Of a stretch of DNA of 64,000 bases, positions 25,085 to 32,959 are shown in pieces. This stretch comes from Candidatus Latescibacterota bacterium (lineage in GTDB: Bacteria > Latescibacterota > UBA2968). The stretch lies in contig JAJEDY010000060.1 of the NCBI GenBank assembly GCA_022821275.1, forward strand, positions 108,439 to 172,438, in the 5' to 3' direction. The notes below the pieces were generated by a model that ran no database searches, had not been told where the DNA came from, and saw only the letters and a program-made list of their open reading frames with translations. A program made the translations under genes and the position numbers. How positions within the stretch are numbered: position 1 is the stretch's first letter; each line of letters starts with the position of its first letter.

Positions 25085-25102
25085 TTCATGTAATAACATG
25101 AA
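25085..25102. promoter_or_regulatory. 18-bp palindromic operator candidate
   Basis: TTCATGT (25085-25091), AATA, ACATGAA (25096-25102): a perfect 7-bp inverted repeat with 4-bp centre in the 152-bp divergent gap between the M16 operon and the dehydrogenase gene. Size and symmetry suit a dimeric transcription factor; no regulator gene is adjacent. Confidence 0.45.
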
Positions 25103-25157
25103 CATAGATTGTCAATACATATTGTGATTCATCCCCTTTCAGGAGGTCATCATCTTC

Positions 25158-26132
25158 ATGAACGTCAAAGTCGAAAAATTGCGTGCGTTATGCCAATCTA
25201 TTCTGACCGATCGAGGACTCGACGAGGCTGACGCGCATATTGTGACAGATATTTTGATCGAAGCCGAATTGCGCGGACGCCCAACGCATGGTATGATCCG
25301 CTTGCCCGGCATTGCCGAACGCATATCTCAAGGTACTCAATCACCCATCGTAGTGGAAAAAGATGCTCTGGCTTATGCCCTCATCGATGGACGGGATAAT
25401 CTGGGCTATCTGGTGGCACATCGGTGTGCGTGCGCTGCCATTGACAAAGCCAAACAGAGTGGGGTGGGCGTTGTAGGGACGCGCGATACGAGCCACAGCG
25501 GAATGCTGGGATATTACGCCTCGATGATTGCCGATGCAGGGCTGGTCGGACTGGTTATGTGCAATACAGGTCCGCGCATTGTCCCCTGGGGTGGGCAGCA
25601 GCCCGTGCTGGGGACAAATCCCATCGCAGCGGGATTTCCCTCAGCAGAAGGTCAGGTACTGGTCGATTTTTCGTGTGCGGCAATTACCAATGGCGAAATA
25701 TTGGTGGCACTCAAAGACGGCAAAGAAATCCCCGCAGGGCGCGCATTGGGACCAGATGGCAAACCCACAACCGACCCCGAACAAGCGCGCGCAGGCGGAG
25801 CATTGCCTTTTGGCGAACACAAAGGATACGCTTTGAGTGTAATGATTCAAATCTTTTCTGGTGTGTTGCTCAATGCTGCACCCGTACCTGAAATGGGAAA
25901 AAATTACGGGATTTTCATGCTGGCCATTGATCCCTCAATTTTTTTGGGGATGGACATCTTTCAATCGGGCGTCAGCGAAGTCATCCAAACCATTAAAAAT
26001 TCAATGCCCGCAGATGGCGTAACCGAAATTTTGATCCCGGGCGAACGCGCTTTTAGAGAACGTGCAATGCGGATACAGTCGGGTGTAGATATCGACGATG
26101 ACCTAATGGAAGAACTCCAGCAATTGGCATAG
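25158..26132 (+). CDS. malate/L-lactate dehydrogenase family protein (Ldh_2)
   Basis: A 324-residue NAD(P)-dependent oxidoreductase of the non-Rossmann malate/lactate dehydrogenase family: GRPTHGMIRLPGIAERI, TRDTSHSGMLGYYASMIADAG (in continuous sequence), PVLGTNPIAAGFPSAEG and EILIPGERAFRERA. It lacks a stretch of about 20 residues in the middle compared with the member at 1185-2225, making it a short form. AGGAGGT at 25140 with a 10-bp spacer supports ATG 25158. The gene stands alone before the lysine riboswitch, divergent from the M16 operon. Confidence 0.88.
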   Translation: MNVKVEKLRALCQSILTDRGLDEADAHIVTDILIEAELRGRPTHGMIRLPGIAERISQGTQSPIVVEKDALAYALIDGRDNLGYLVAHRCACAAIDKAKQSGVGVVGTRDTSHSGMLGYYASMIADAGLVGLVMCNTGPRIVPWGGQQPVLGTNPIAAGFPSAEGQVLVDFSCAAITNGEILVALKDGKEIPAGRALGPDGKPTTDPEQARAGGALPFGEHKGYALSVMIQIFSGVLLNAAPVPEMGKNYGIFMLAIDPSIFLGMDIFQSGVSEVIQTIKNSMPADGVTEILIPGERAFRERAMRIQSGVDIDDDLMEELQQLA

Positions 26133-26196
26133 GGATGCGCCCTCTCACCTCTTTGCCCTTGACAGCCCGAATGTGGTTGGCTACCTTTCCATTCCG

Positions 26197-26388
26197 CAAG
26201 GGTAGAGGCGCGAGCGATCATCAGTATGCGGCGCAGGAGGCGAAACGGAGTACTGCTCCACTGTGCCGACAAAAAGGGATCGTTTGCCGAAGTCCTGACC
26301 TGTTTCGCCACAGGGCAGGGCTGGTTCAGTGGATAATATCTGCTGAACTGTCACGGGAAAAGCTTCCGTGGAGAGCTCTCTTGTTCGC
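26197..26388 (+). ncRNA. lysine riboswitch (L-box)
   Basis: The 343-bp gap before dapA holds the conserved core of the lysine aptamer in the right order: AGAGGCGCGAGC and CATCAGTATG (about 26203-26227), GCCGAAGTCCTGAC (about 26287), the CTGAACTGTCACGGG segment (about 26343) and TGGAGAGCTCTC (about 26369-26380). CAAGGGTAGAG at the start can pair with CTCTCTTG at the end as P1. Lysine binding should stabilise the aptamer and allow the terminator at 26408 to form, switching off dapA-dapB. An open frame across this stretch (26135-26428) is not a gene. Confidence 0.9.
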
Positions 26389-26407
26389 GAGATTTTCTGC
26401 TGCATTT

Positions 26408-26446
26408 AGCGTCTGGCGATGCCCTTGAGAAGCCGGCGCTTTTTTT
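26408..26446 (+). terminator. riboswitch-controlled intrinsic terminator
   Basis: AGCGTCTGGC (from 26408) pairs with GCCGGCGCT (26432-26440), then seven T residues follow. It lies between the lysine aptamer and the dapA ribosome site (GGAGG at 26466), the standard position for an OFF-switch expression platform. Confidence 0.8.
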
Positions 26447-26475
26447 ATTGCAAAGTGCAGAAACTGGAGGTTTTT

Positions 26476-27504
26476 ATGTTGAAAGGATGTCATACGGCCT
26501 TAATCACCCCCCTGACTGCCAACCATGCCCTGGACCAGGATGGTCTGGAAAAACTGGTGGCATTTCAGATCTCCGAAGGGATTGATGGCCTTTTGGCCTG
26601 CGGCACGACGGCTGAGAGTCCAACCCTGAGCAGTGATGAACAAAGCTTGATTACGCGCGTAGTGTGCAGCCAGGCCAGAGAGCAGTGCCGCGCCATTGGA
26701 GGAGCGGGCAGCAACTCGACGGCAAAAACCTTAAAAGCGGCCGAATACGCCGCGCAAGTAGGTGCGGACGCCATCCTGCTCGTCGATCCCTATTACAACG
26801 GGCCGAGTTCTCTGGAAATTCGCAAAGAATACGTCGAACCCGTGGCCCGTGCATTTCCCGAATTGGACATGATCCCCTATGTCATACCCGGTCGTTCCGG
26901 CACGAAATTGCTCCCAGAAGACCTCGGTATCTTGTATTCCGAATACAAAAATGTGAACACCGTGAAAGAGGCCACAGGCGATCTGGACAATATGGCGCGC
27001 ACCCGCGAATGTTGTGGCGATGCATTTTCGATCATGTCGGGTGATGACGACAAAACATTTGACATGATGACCAGCAATCAGATTGATGCCGCGGGCGTAA
27101 TCAGTGTAATATCCAATGTGGCCCCCGGACCTGTGACAAAAATGGTACACGCCCTCCAAAATGGAGACATGGTCGAAGCAGACCGCCTGCACGCCGCACT
27201 GAAACCCTTATTTGGTATGGTCGGCGTTGTATCCGAAGAACAAACACCTTATGGCGTGACAGAAGTCAAGGCGCGCAATCCACTGCCGGTAAAAACCCTG
27301 ATGAATATTTTGGGCATGCCAGCCGGACCGTGTCGCCAGCCATTGGGAAAAATGAATCGCGCTGGGCTGGATATCGTACTGGGCATTGCCCGCGAAGTAC
27401 AGGCCAATAATCCGGAGGTCTTCGCGCCCGTAGCGTCATCTTTTGGTACAGACGTGGCACAACGCCTGAACGATGATTCGGTACTGGAAGGACTGGTGTA
27501 TTGA
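26476..27504 (+). CDS. dapA: 4-hydroxy-tetrahydrodipicolinate synthase family protein
   Basis: A 342-residue DapA/NAL-family aldolase. Thr-Thr of the GTTAESPTLS loop (residues 42-51), Tyr in DPYYNGPS, Tyr in IPYVIPGRSG and the Schiff-base Lys in VKEATGDLD are all visible. It condenses pyruvate with aspartate semialdehyde in lysine/diaminopimelate synthesis. It is about 45 residues longer than the usual 295, with a C-terminal extension (ANNPEVFAPVASSFG onward). ATG 26476 has GGAGG 5 bp upstream; an in-frame start at 26419 would lie in the terminator. The lysine riboswitch upstream and dapB downstream strongly support the DapA role over other aldolases of the family. Confidence 0.92.
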   Translation: MLKGCHTALITPLTANHALDQDGLEKLVAFQISEGIDGLLACGTTAESPTLSSDEQSLITRVVCSQAREQCRAIGGAGSNSTAKTLKAAEYAAQVGADAILLVDPYYNGPSSLEIRKEYVEPVARAFPELDMIPYVIPGRSGTKLLPEDLGILYSEYKNVNTVKEATGDLDNMARTRECCGDAFSIMSGDDDKTFDMMTSNQIDAAGVISVISNVAPGPVTKMVHALQNGDMVEADRLHAALKPLFGMVGVVSEEQTPYGVTEVKARNPLPVKTLMNILGMPAGPCRQPLGKMNRAGLDIVLGIAREVQANNPEVFAPVASSFGTDVAQRLNDDSVLEGLVY

Positions 27505-27505
27505 A

Positions 27506-27579
27506 GAAGTTTGAAGTTAGAAGTGTGAAGTTAGAAAGGGTACTTCCTTCACACTTCATCCTTCACACTTCACACTTTT
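27506..27579. repeat. paired inverted heptamer arrays between dapA and dapB
   Basis: Left arm: four consecutive 7-nt units GAAGTTT, GAAGTTA, GAAGTGT, GAAGTTA (27506-27533). Right arm: CTTCACA, CTTCATC, CTTCACA, CTTCACA (27547-27574) and then CTTTTT. The 11-mer GAAGTGTGAAG (27520-27530) has its exact reverse complement twice on the right (27547-27557 and 27561-27571), so alternative hairpins can form. A further GAAGTGTGAAG lies directly after the dapB stop at 28399-28409. Confidence 0.85.
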
Positions 27580-27591
27580 TCTGGAGCAATT

Positions 27592-28398
27592 ATGATTAAG
27601 GTCGGTATTTGTGGTATTGCCGGACGGATGGGACAGCGAATTTCTCATCTGACCATCGAAGCCGAAGGACTGGATTTGGGTGGTGGCGTCGAGTTTCCAG
27701 GTCATCCCGTAATTGGAAAAGACATTGGCGAAGTCATAGGCGTTCCACCCAAAGGCATATCTGTAGTGGATACGGTCGAGGCAATGACGGACAATGTCGA
27801 TGTAATCACGGCATTTACCGCGCCCCCCGACCCGACAGTTGTCGCAGCGGAAATAGCTGGACGCGCTGGTGTGCCGATGGTCATTGGCACAACGGGGCTG
27901 TCGCCCGATCAGGTAGAAACCATGACACATGCCCTGAAAGACGTGGCCTGTGTATTCGCACCCAATTACAGCGTAGGTGTAACAGTATTGGTGCAACTCG
28001 TCGAAGAAGCCGCGCGCATTCTGGGCGGCGATTACGATGCGGAAATCGTCGAGGCGCACCATCGGTTTAAAACCGACGCACCATCGGGAACGGCTTATGC
28101 ACTGGCCGAAGCCGCAGCAAGGGGATTGGATCGCAACTTACAAGAGGTGGGCGTATATGGTCGCTATGGCGATACGGGCGCGCGGACACGTGAAGAAATC
28201 GGCGTACACGCCATTCGCGCTGGCGATATTGTCGGCGAGCACACAGTCGTGTTTGGGGGCATTGGAGAAACTATCGAACTCGTCCATCGCGCTCAGAGTC
28301 GCGACACATTTGCCTCCGGCGTGATTCGGGCCATCCCCTTTGCTGTTGAAGCCGCTCCGGGGATGTATGACATGCGCGATGTACTGGGGCTGAGGTGA
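27592..28398 (+). CDS. dapB: 4-hydroxy-tetrahydrodipicolinate reductase
   Basis: A 268-residue DapB. The nucleotide-binding motif GIAGRMGQ is at residues 8-15, TTGLS near residue 103, and the signature EAHHRFKTDAPSGTA with catalytic His-His and Lys near residues 155-165; the C-terminal GGIGETIELVHRAQSRDTFA and PGMYDMRDVLGL are typical. It reduces the DapA product with NAD(P)H in diaminopimelate/lysine synthesis. TGGAG lies before ATG. It sits 87 bp after dapA, separated by the inverted heptamer arrays, so read-through may be modulated there. The downstream acyl-transfer steps (dapD or dapL) are not in the window. Confidence 0.97.
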   Translation: MIKVGICGIAGRMGQRISHLTIEAEGLDLGGGVEFPGHPVIGKDIGEVIGVPPKGISVVDTVEAMTDNVDVITAFTAPPDPTVVAAEIAGRAGVPMVIGTTGLSPDQVETMTHALKDVACVFAPNYSVGVTVLVQLVEEAARILGGDYDAEIVEAHHRFKTDAPSGTAYALAEAAARGLDRNLQEVGVYGRYGDTGARTREEIGVHAIRAGDIVGEHTVVFGGIGETIELVHRAQSRDTFASGVIRAIPFAVEAAPGMYDMRDVLGLR

Positions 28399-28512
28399 GA
28401 AGTGTGAAGCAAATAAAGGTGATTGCTTTAATTCTTTATCTCTATCGTGTGTTTCGGTATATTAGACGCGTTCAAATTTTGGCCGATACCAAACGAATTG
28501 AGGAGGAAATTC

Positions 28513-30420
28513 ATGAGTGCGGATGTACATGCGGCATTTGATGCTGGACAAACCCTTGCTGTAGCAGATCGGATTTTGATTTCACCGCAGGCGGGTTCTT
28601 TGCAAAGCCGCGTAGATGAGCTCTTAGACGCAATAAAAAATAGCGGAGCCTCAGGCGATTTAATCTGTAAAACATTGATTCAGTTGGGCATGAACTTTGT
28701 CGGACGCGATGCCGAGATAGTTGGATATGGCGCTGAGGAAATAGACGCATCTCTCGACAGTGTGTTAGACGCACTCGACAATCTGGAAGGCGATCACGCG
28801 ACTGATGTTGTGAATGGCTTTTTGGCCGACATGAAATCCGTAAACCTCGCCGATAGTCTTTCGGGACTATTGGCTGAGCGGATTGAATCAAACCTGGACG
28901 CTGACAATCCCGCGCGGTCATTTTTGGAACTACTCAAGACCAATATGCGCGGCGGTGTGTACTGGCAGATGATCGGTGAAGATGTCTGTAAATTTGGCAA
29001 TGACTTTGCACGAGGCCTGGAATATTTGCGACACTACGGCTTTTGTCAGGTCTCGACAAACCCGGTATTGGCTGCCAAAGCATTTGACGAAGACCCCTCG
29101 CTGGACGATGAACTCAAAGCTGAGATCGTCAGGCACGACGAGTGGAAAGCCGAGCCCGAAAAATATGCCGATGACATTGTAATGGCTGCCACACTGATTG
29201 CACTATGGCCCAATCTTTCAATCTTCCGGCCCCTGGCGATGTACACGGGACTGAAAGACTACATGGTGAGTTTTCAACTCAATCCCAATATCGCAGATCA
29301 GGCCGATGCCAGCATCGAAGATGCGCGCAACGCTTATCGCATTGCCGACGACTATTTGAAAGGATATGACAAATTATTGGGCGTCAGCGATATAACCCTG
29401 GATCCCAATATCGTATTCAAGGTCGGCGGCGGACACGAAGCTGCGCGAAAAATCACAACCGTGCTCAACAGCGAAGGCATTGGCACAAATAACACGGTCG
29501 TTTATACCGTTGCCCAGGAGGTACAACTCGTCATCGATGCTTTTGAAGGCAAAGCCAGATCGGCGCAGGCGGGTAAGCAAGTGGTGAGAACTTATGAAAC
29601 GAATATGGGTGGACGGTTTGTAAGCCATTTGCGCGAAGTAGAAGCCGAAAAGCTATTCGGAGCATTATCAGAAGATCGCGCCAGTGAATTGCTCGCCGAA
29701 CTCGCTTCTGATCTGGAAATCGACAGCCCCGAAGGGACAGTGGCCGAACAAGCGACTGAAATATGTTCCTATGCCAACCTGAAGTCTCTGGATCATCCGG
29801 TAATCTTAAAAGTTGCCGAAGCAGCCGGTCAGTCTTCAGAGGCAATTGTACAACTCGAAGCCGATCTCAAAAAAGCAGGGACAGTCATTGCAAGACGCGT
29901 ACACTGGATTTTCTACGCACCTGAAAATCGGCCCAAATGGATTACCTACCTGTCAGACACCTACGGTTTGTCAGAAGATCAAGCGCAGTGGATTTTGGCG
30001 TCAATGGATGTGCTGCCCGCGTCCAAGCGCGTCCCCGATGACACGCTTCACGCACTGGGCGAAAACATGTGCCATACAGAATTCCCCAACCATCAACGCG
30101 CCGTTCAACTCGTGTCAGAAGAACCCGACTTTGATCTGGACGAACTCAGAGGATCAATCGGCCATGAATACGAACCCGGCGTAACACAGCGACTTTACGA
30201 ATTACCCGATTTTCAGAAGGGCTACGATCTGACGCCCTCGCTGAAAGATTTTCTCGAGAACGAAGTGCAAATTGATCTGAGCAGTTGGCAAACGCGGGGC
30301 ATGGAACCCGGCGACTGGCCCGAATTTGGATCGGTTCAAAAAACCACCGCTGAGTTTAAGGCCGCGTATGACGCATTTTTGGTGCGATGCGTTGAGCTGG
30401 CCAAAGAAGTTGCCGGATAG
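28513..30420 (+). CDS. long transaldolase-like protein (about 635 residues)
   Basis: A 635-residue protein whose middle third resembles the transaldolase/fructose-6-phosphate aldolase barrel: STNPVL at residues 181-186 (usual TTNPS), NIVFKVGGGHEAARKI with Lys303 at the Schiff-base position, and EGIGTNNTVVYTVAQEVQLV at 321-340 (usual G(I/V)xxNxTLxFsxxQA). About 160 residues precede and about 290 follow this region; the C-terminal part is unrecognised, acidic and helical. Normal transaldolases are 220-380 residues. ATG 28513 follows AGGAGG at 28501 with a 6-bp spacer. No membrane segments. Probably a pentose-phosphate-type aldolase or an enzyme derived from one; activity unproven. Confidence 0.65.
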   Translation: MSADVHAAFDAGQTLAVADRILISPQAGSLQSRVDELLDAIKNSGASGDLICKTLIQLGMNFVGRDAEIVGYGAEEIDASLDSVLDALDNLEGDHATDVVNGFLADMKSVNLADSLSGLLAERIESNLDADNPARSFLELLKTNMRGGVYWQMIGEDVCKFGNDFARGLEYLRHYGFCQVSTNPVLAAKAFDEDPSLDDELKAEIVRHDEWKAEPEKYADDIVMAATLIALWPNLSIFRPLAMYTGLKDYMVSFQLNPNIADQADASIEDARNAYRIADDYLKGYDKLLGVSDITLDPNIVFKVGGGHEAARKITTVLNSEGIGTNNTVVYTVAQEVQLVIDAFEGKARSAQAGKQVVRTYETNMGGRFVSHLREVEAEKLFGALSEDRASELLAELASDLEIDSPEGTVAEQATEICSYANLKSLDHPVILKVAEAAGQSSEAIVQLEADLKKAGTVIARRVHWIFYAPENRPKWITYLSDTYGLSEDQAQWILASMDVLPASKRVPDDTLHALGENMCHTEFPNHQRAVQLVSEEPDFDLDELRGSIGHEYEPGVTQRLYELPDFQKGYDLTPSLKDFLENEVQIDLSSWQTRGMEPGDWPEFGSVQKTTAEFKAAYDAFLVRCVELAKEVAG

Positions 30421-30441
30421 GCAGTTCACAATACAGATATC

Positions 30442-30488
30442 AGCGGGGATGAGACTGTTTCTCAGAATTCGTATCATTTATCCCCGCT
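30442..30488. terminator. hairpin between convergent genes
   Basis: AGCGGGGAT (30442-30450) pairs with ATCCCCGCT (30480-30488) followed by TTTT, with a loop of about 29 nt. It lies between the plus-strand transaldolase-like gene and the minus-strand lipoprotein gene and overlaps the last codons of the latter. Confidence 0.5.
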
Positions 30489-31043
30489 TTTCATCTGCGC
30501 GTTTAAAATAGCACTTATTCCCTCCTGATTCTCGATACGTACAAAATACGATTCTTCATGGCCCTCTGCCGAAAGCACCATCACATCCCGCATATTTTCG
30601 CCGCTCTCATCCCTCTGTTGTTCCAATCGCCACATCATCACATACTCTGTTCCCGGGGCGCGTTGCCAGGGTACCAGAGGATCTACATCAACCAGTTTTC
30701 GAGGTTCTGCCCCACTAAAGTCCGCACCTGTGGCAGTATGCACGGTAAACTTGATTTGTCCATTGCGCATATCGTAAGCCACCTGTCCTTTTTCCGAAAA
30801 ATTTCGCTGGATGTGAGGCTCTATCACCGCCAATGAATACGTACTGTCGCTGAGCACGAGGATTGTAATTTCTCGTTCCAGATCCTCTTCTCCACGCACC
30901 CCGGTCTCGCTCCCGGCATACATAAACCAGGCGCCCATTGGCGTGTCCAATTTCTGTCGCGACACAGCCTGATCTTTCTTTTTTTCCTCCCCAGCACATC
31001 CCGCGATCAGACACAAAAATACCACACCCAATACTCGTTTCAT
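30474..31043 (-). CDS. putative lipoprotein
   Basis: A 189-residue predicted lipoprotein: MKRVLGVVFLCLIAGC with the lipobox LIAG-Cys16, then a charged EEKKKDQ linker. The mature part is a lipocalin-like or beta-rich sequence (GAWFMYAGSE, ITILVLSDSTYSLAVIEP, GQIKFTVHTATG, YVMMWRLEQQ) with no recognised family. GGAGG lies before ATG. Its position 72 bp after dnaJ, behind a terminator, suggests its own transcription. Confidence 0.75.
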   Translation of the reverse strand: MKRVLGVVFLCLIAGCAGEEKKKDQAVSRQKLDTPMGAWFMYAGSETGVRGEEDLEREITILVLSDSTYSLAVIEPHIQRNFSEKGQVAYDMRNGQIKFTVHTATGADFSGAEPRKLVDVDPLVPWQRAPGTEYVMMWRLEQQRDESGENMRDVMVLSAEGHEESYFVRIENQEGISAILNAQMKSGDK

Positions 31044-31061
31044 AAATCCTCCACATATAAA

Positions 31062-31089
31062 AGCGGCCCAAACAAAAATTTGGACCGCT
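31062..31089 (-). terminator. Rho-independent terminator after dnaJ
   Basis: On the minus strand AGCGGTCCAAA pairs with TTTGGGCCGCT (one mismatch) around a short T-rich loop, followed by TTTTAT. It closes the hrcA-grpE-dnaJ operon 26 bp after the dnaJ stop. Confidence 0.75.
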
Positions 31090-31114
31090 CATCTTGTCTT
31101 CCGTGTAATGTACA

Positions 31115-32269
31115 CTATCCTCCAAATGCTTCTTTAAAGCGCTCAAAAAAACCTTTTCCACCCTCTGGCGGCTGTATGTTCTCCAAGTGTGCCAACTTGG
31201 CAAATAATTCTTCCTCTTCCCCGCTCAATTTTTCCGGCGTCCAGACCATCACGCGCACGAGTTGATCGCCCGTGCGATACCCATCTAATTCGGGAATACC
31301 CTTGCCGCGCAATCTAAAAATTCGCCCCGATTGTGTTCCCGCGGGAATTTTCATACTCACGCGACCTGTCAGCGTTGGCACTTCTATATCTGCTCCCAGG
31401 GCTGCCTGACTAAAACTGATGGGCAAGTCATACACAATATCGTTGCCGTGTCTTTCAAAATGGTCGTGTTCTTCTTCTTCAACAAAAACCATACAATCGC
31501 CCGCTGGTCCGCCATTAGGCCCGGCATTCCCCTGCCCTCGCAAGGGAATATAATTGCCCTCGGAAATACCAGCGGGGATATTGACCGAAAGATCTTTCTG
31601 CTTCTTCACCCGCCCCTGCCCCTGACAACTCTCACATCGCTCGCGCACCACGTTGCCATTGCCATTGCACTGCGGGCAGGTAGTGACATTGACAAATTGT
31701 CCAAACAGAGAGCGCGTGGCCTGCCGAATCTGCCCTACACCACCACACATATCGCATGTTACGGGAGAACTTCCCGGCTTTGCACCAGTACCTCCGCACG
31801 TATCACAGGTCTCCAGCCGCGACAGCCGAATGGTTTTTTGAGCACCCTCGGCAATCTCCTCTAATGTCAGACTGATCGAAATCCTCAAATCTTCGCCGCG
31901 ATTTGACCGTCGTGGGCTGCGCCGACCAAACAAATCGCCAAAGATACCACCGCCGAAGATCTCATCCAGATTGGAAAAAATATCTTGAAAATCACTGGCA
32001 TGCGAAAAGTCCGACCACTGAAAGCCACCGCCCCGGAAGGTCCCGCTGACGCCTTCGTGTCCAAACCGGTCATAAGCCTGCCGCTTTTGCGCATCCATCA
32101 GCACTTCATAAGCCTCGGCACCTTCTTTGAACAATTCCTCAGCCTGAGGATTGTCCTTATTGCGATCCGGGTGATATTTCAGCGCGTGCTTGCGATAAGC
32201 TTTTTTAATTTCATCTTCCGAAGCATTGCGCTCCAAACCCAATATCTCGTAATAATCTCTTTTGGCCAT
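31115..32269 (-). CDS. dnaJ: chaperone protein DnaJ
   Basis: A 384-residue type-I J-protein. The J domain (residues 1-70) starts [19 protein letters not shown] and carries HPD (YHPDRNKD). A Gly/Phe-rich linker ([13 protein letters not shown]) follows. Four zinc-finger repeats come next: [24 protein letters not shown] and CESCQGQG. The C-terminal substrate domains contain LRGQGN and [16 protein letters not shown]. It stimulates DnaK ATPase and delivers unfolded proteins. ATG 32269 is chosen over the frame start at 32281 because AAGGTTA lies at a good distance and the J domain begins here. Co-transcribed with grpE and hrcA; dnaK is not in the window. Confidence 0.98.
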   Translation of the reverse strand: MAKRDYYEILGLERNASEDEIKKAYRKHALKYHPDRNKDNPQAEELFKEGAEAYEVLMDAQKRQAYDRFGHEGVSGTFRGGGFQWSDFSHASDFQDIFSNLDEIFGGGIFGDLFGRRSPRRSNRGEDLRISISLTLEEIAEGAQKTIRLSRLETCDTCGGTGAKPGSSPVTCDMCGGVGQIRQATRSLFGQFVNVTTCPQCNGNGNVVRERCESCQGQGRVKKQKDLSVNIPAGISEGNYIPLRGQGNAGPNGGPAGDCMVFVEEEEHDHFERHGNDIVYDLPISFSQAALGADIEVPTLTGRVSMKIPAGTQSGRIFRLRGKGIPELDGYRTGDQLVRVMVWTPEKLSGEEEELFAKLAHLENIQPPEGGKGFFERFKEAFGG

Positions 32270-32297
32270 TAACCTTTCCAATCAACATGCAAATAGT

Positions 32298-32942
32298 CTA
32301 ACTTTTGTCTGTATCCCCATCCTCTTCCGGAGCCTCCGGTGCGGGTTTACCCTGGCTAACTACCACCTTGGCTGGCCGCAACACCTTATCGCCCAGGCTA
32401 TATCCCTTTTCAATCTCATCCGAAACAATACCCGCATCGTAGATTTCAGATGGCATTTGCATCAGTGCCTCATGCACGGTGGGATCAAAAGGTTTACCAA
32501 CCGTCTCAATCTCTTTCAGATTGCGATTGTAGAGCACGCGCGGAAATTGCTCCATAATCATTTTTATGCCTTCTTGAAATCCCTCCGACTCGGCATCCCC
32601 GTTTTCGCTGTGTGCCAATGCGCGACCAACCCCATCTAAAATGGGCAACAAATCGCGAATCACATCTTCGCTGGCAGATTGCACAAGGATCTCAAATTCT
32701 CGCGCCCTGCGTTTTTTGTAATTCTCAAACTCAGCGGCAAGGCGCATCCACCGATCCTTGTACATTTCGGCTTCTTCGCGGGCCAAAAATAGCGGAGTAG
32801 CCTCTATCTTCTCCTTCGGCTCCTCCGATTGATCGGCCTCACCATTAACATCATCTTTCGCCACCTCTGCCTCTGCATCTACATCTTCTACGACTTCTTC
32901 TTCCAATGGTGTTTCTTGTTTTTTTTCTTTCTTCTGCGCCAT
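32298..32942 (-). CDS. grpE: nucleotide exchange factor GrpE
   Basis: A 214-residue GrpE. The first 55 residues are very acidic and low-complexity (ETPLEEEVVEDVDAEAEVAK). The coiled-coil helix (residues 60-115, EMYKDRWMRLAAEFENYKKR) and the C-terminal beta domain (VGKPFDPTVHEALMQ, LGDKVLRPAKVVVSQG) follow. It releases ADP from DnaK. It lies 17 bp after hrcA and 28 bp before dnaJ on the same strand. Confidence 0.97.
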   Translation of the reverse strand: MAQKKEKKQETPLEEEVVEDVDAEAEVAKDDVNGEADQSEEPKEKIEATPLFLAREEAEMYKDRWMRLAAEFENYKKRRAREFEILVQSASEDVIRDLLPILDGVGRALAHSENGDAESEGFQEGIKMIMEQFPRVLYNRNLKEIETVGKPFDPTVHEALMQMPSEIYDAGIVSDEIEKGYSLGDKVLRPAKVVVSQGKPAPEAPEEDGDTDKS

Positions 32943-32959
32943 GATTTTTCAACAACTCC

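Noticed and set aside
26135..26428. 97-codon open frame after the dehydrogenase gene
   Set aside because: It covers the lysine riboswitch core, has a basic low-information translation and no ribosome site. The RNA explanation is far stronger.
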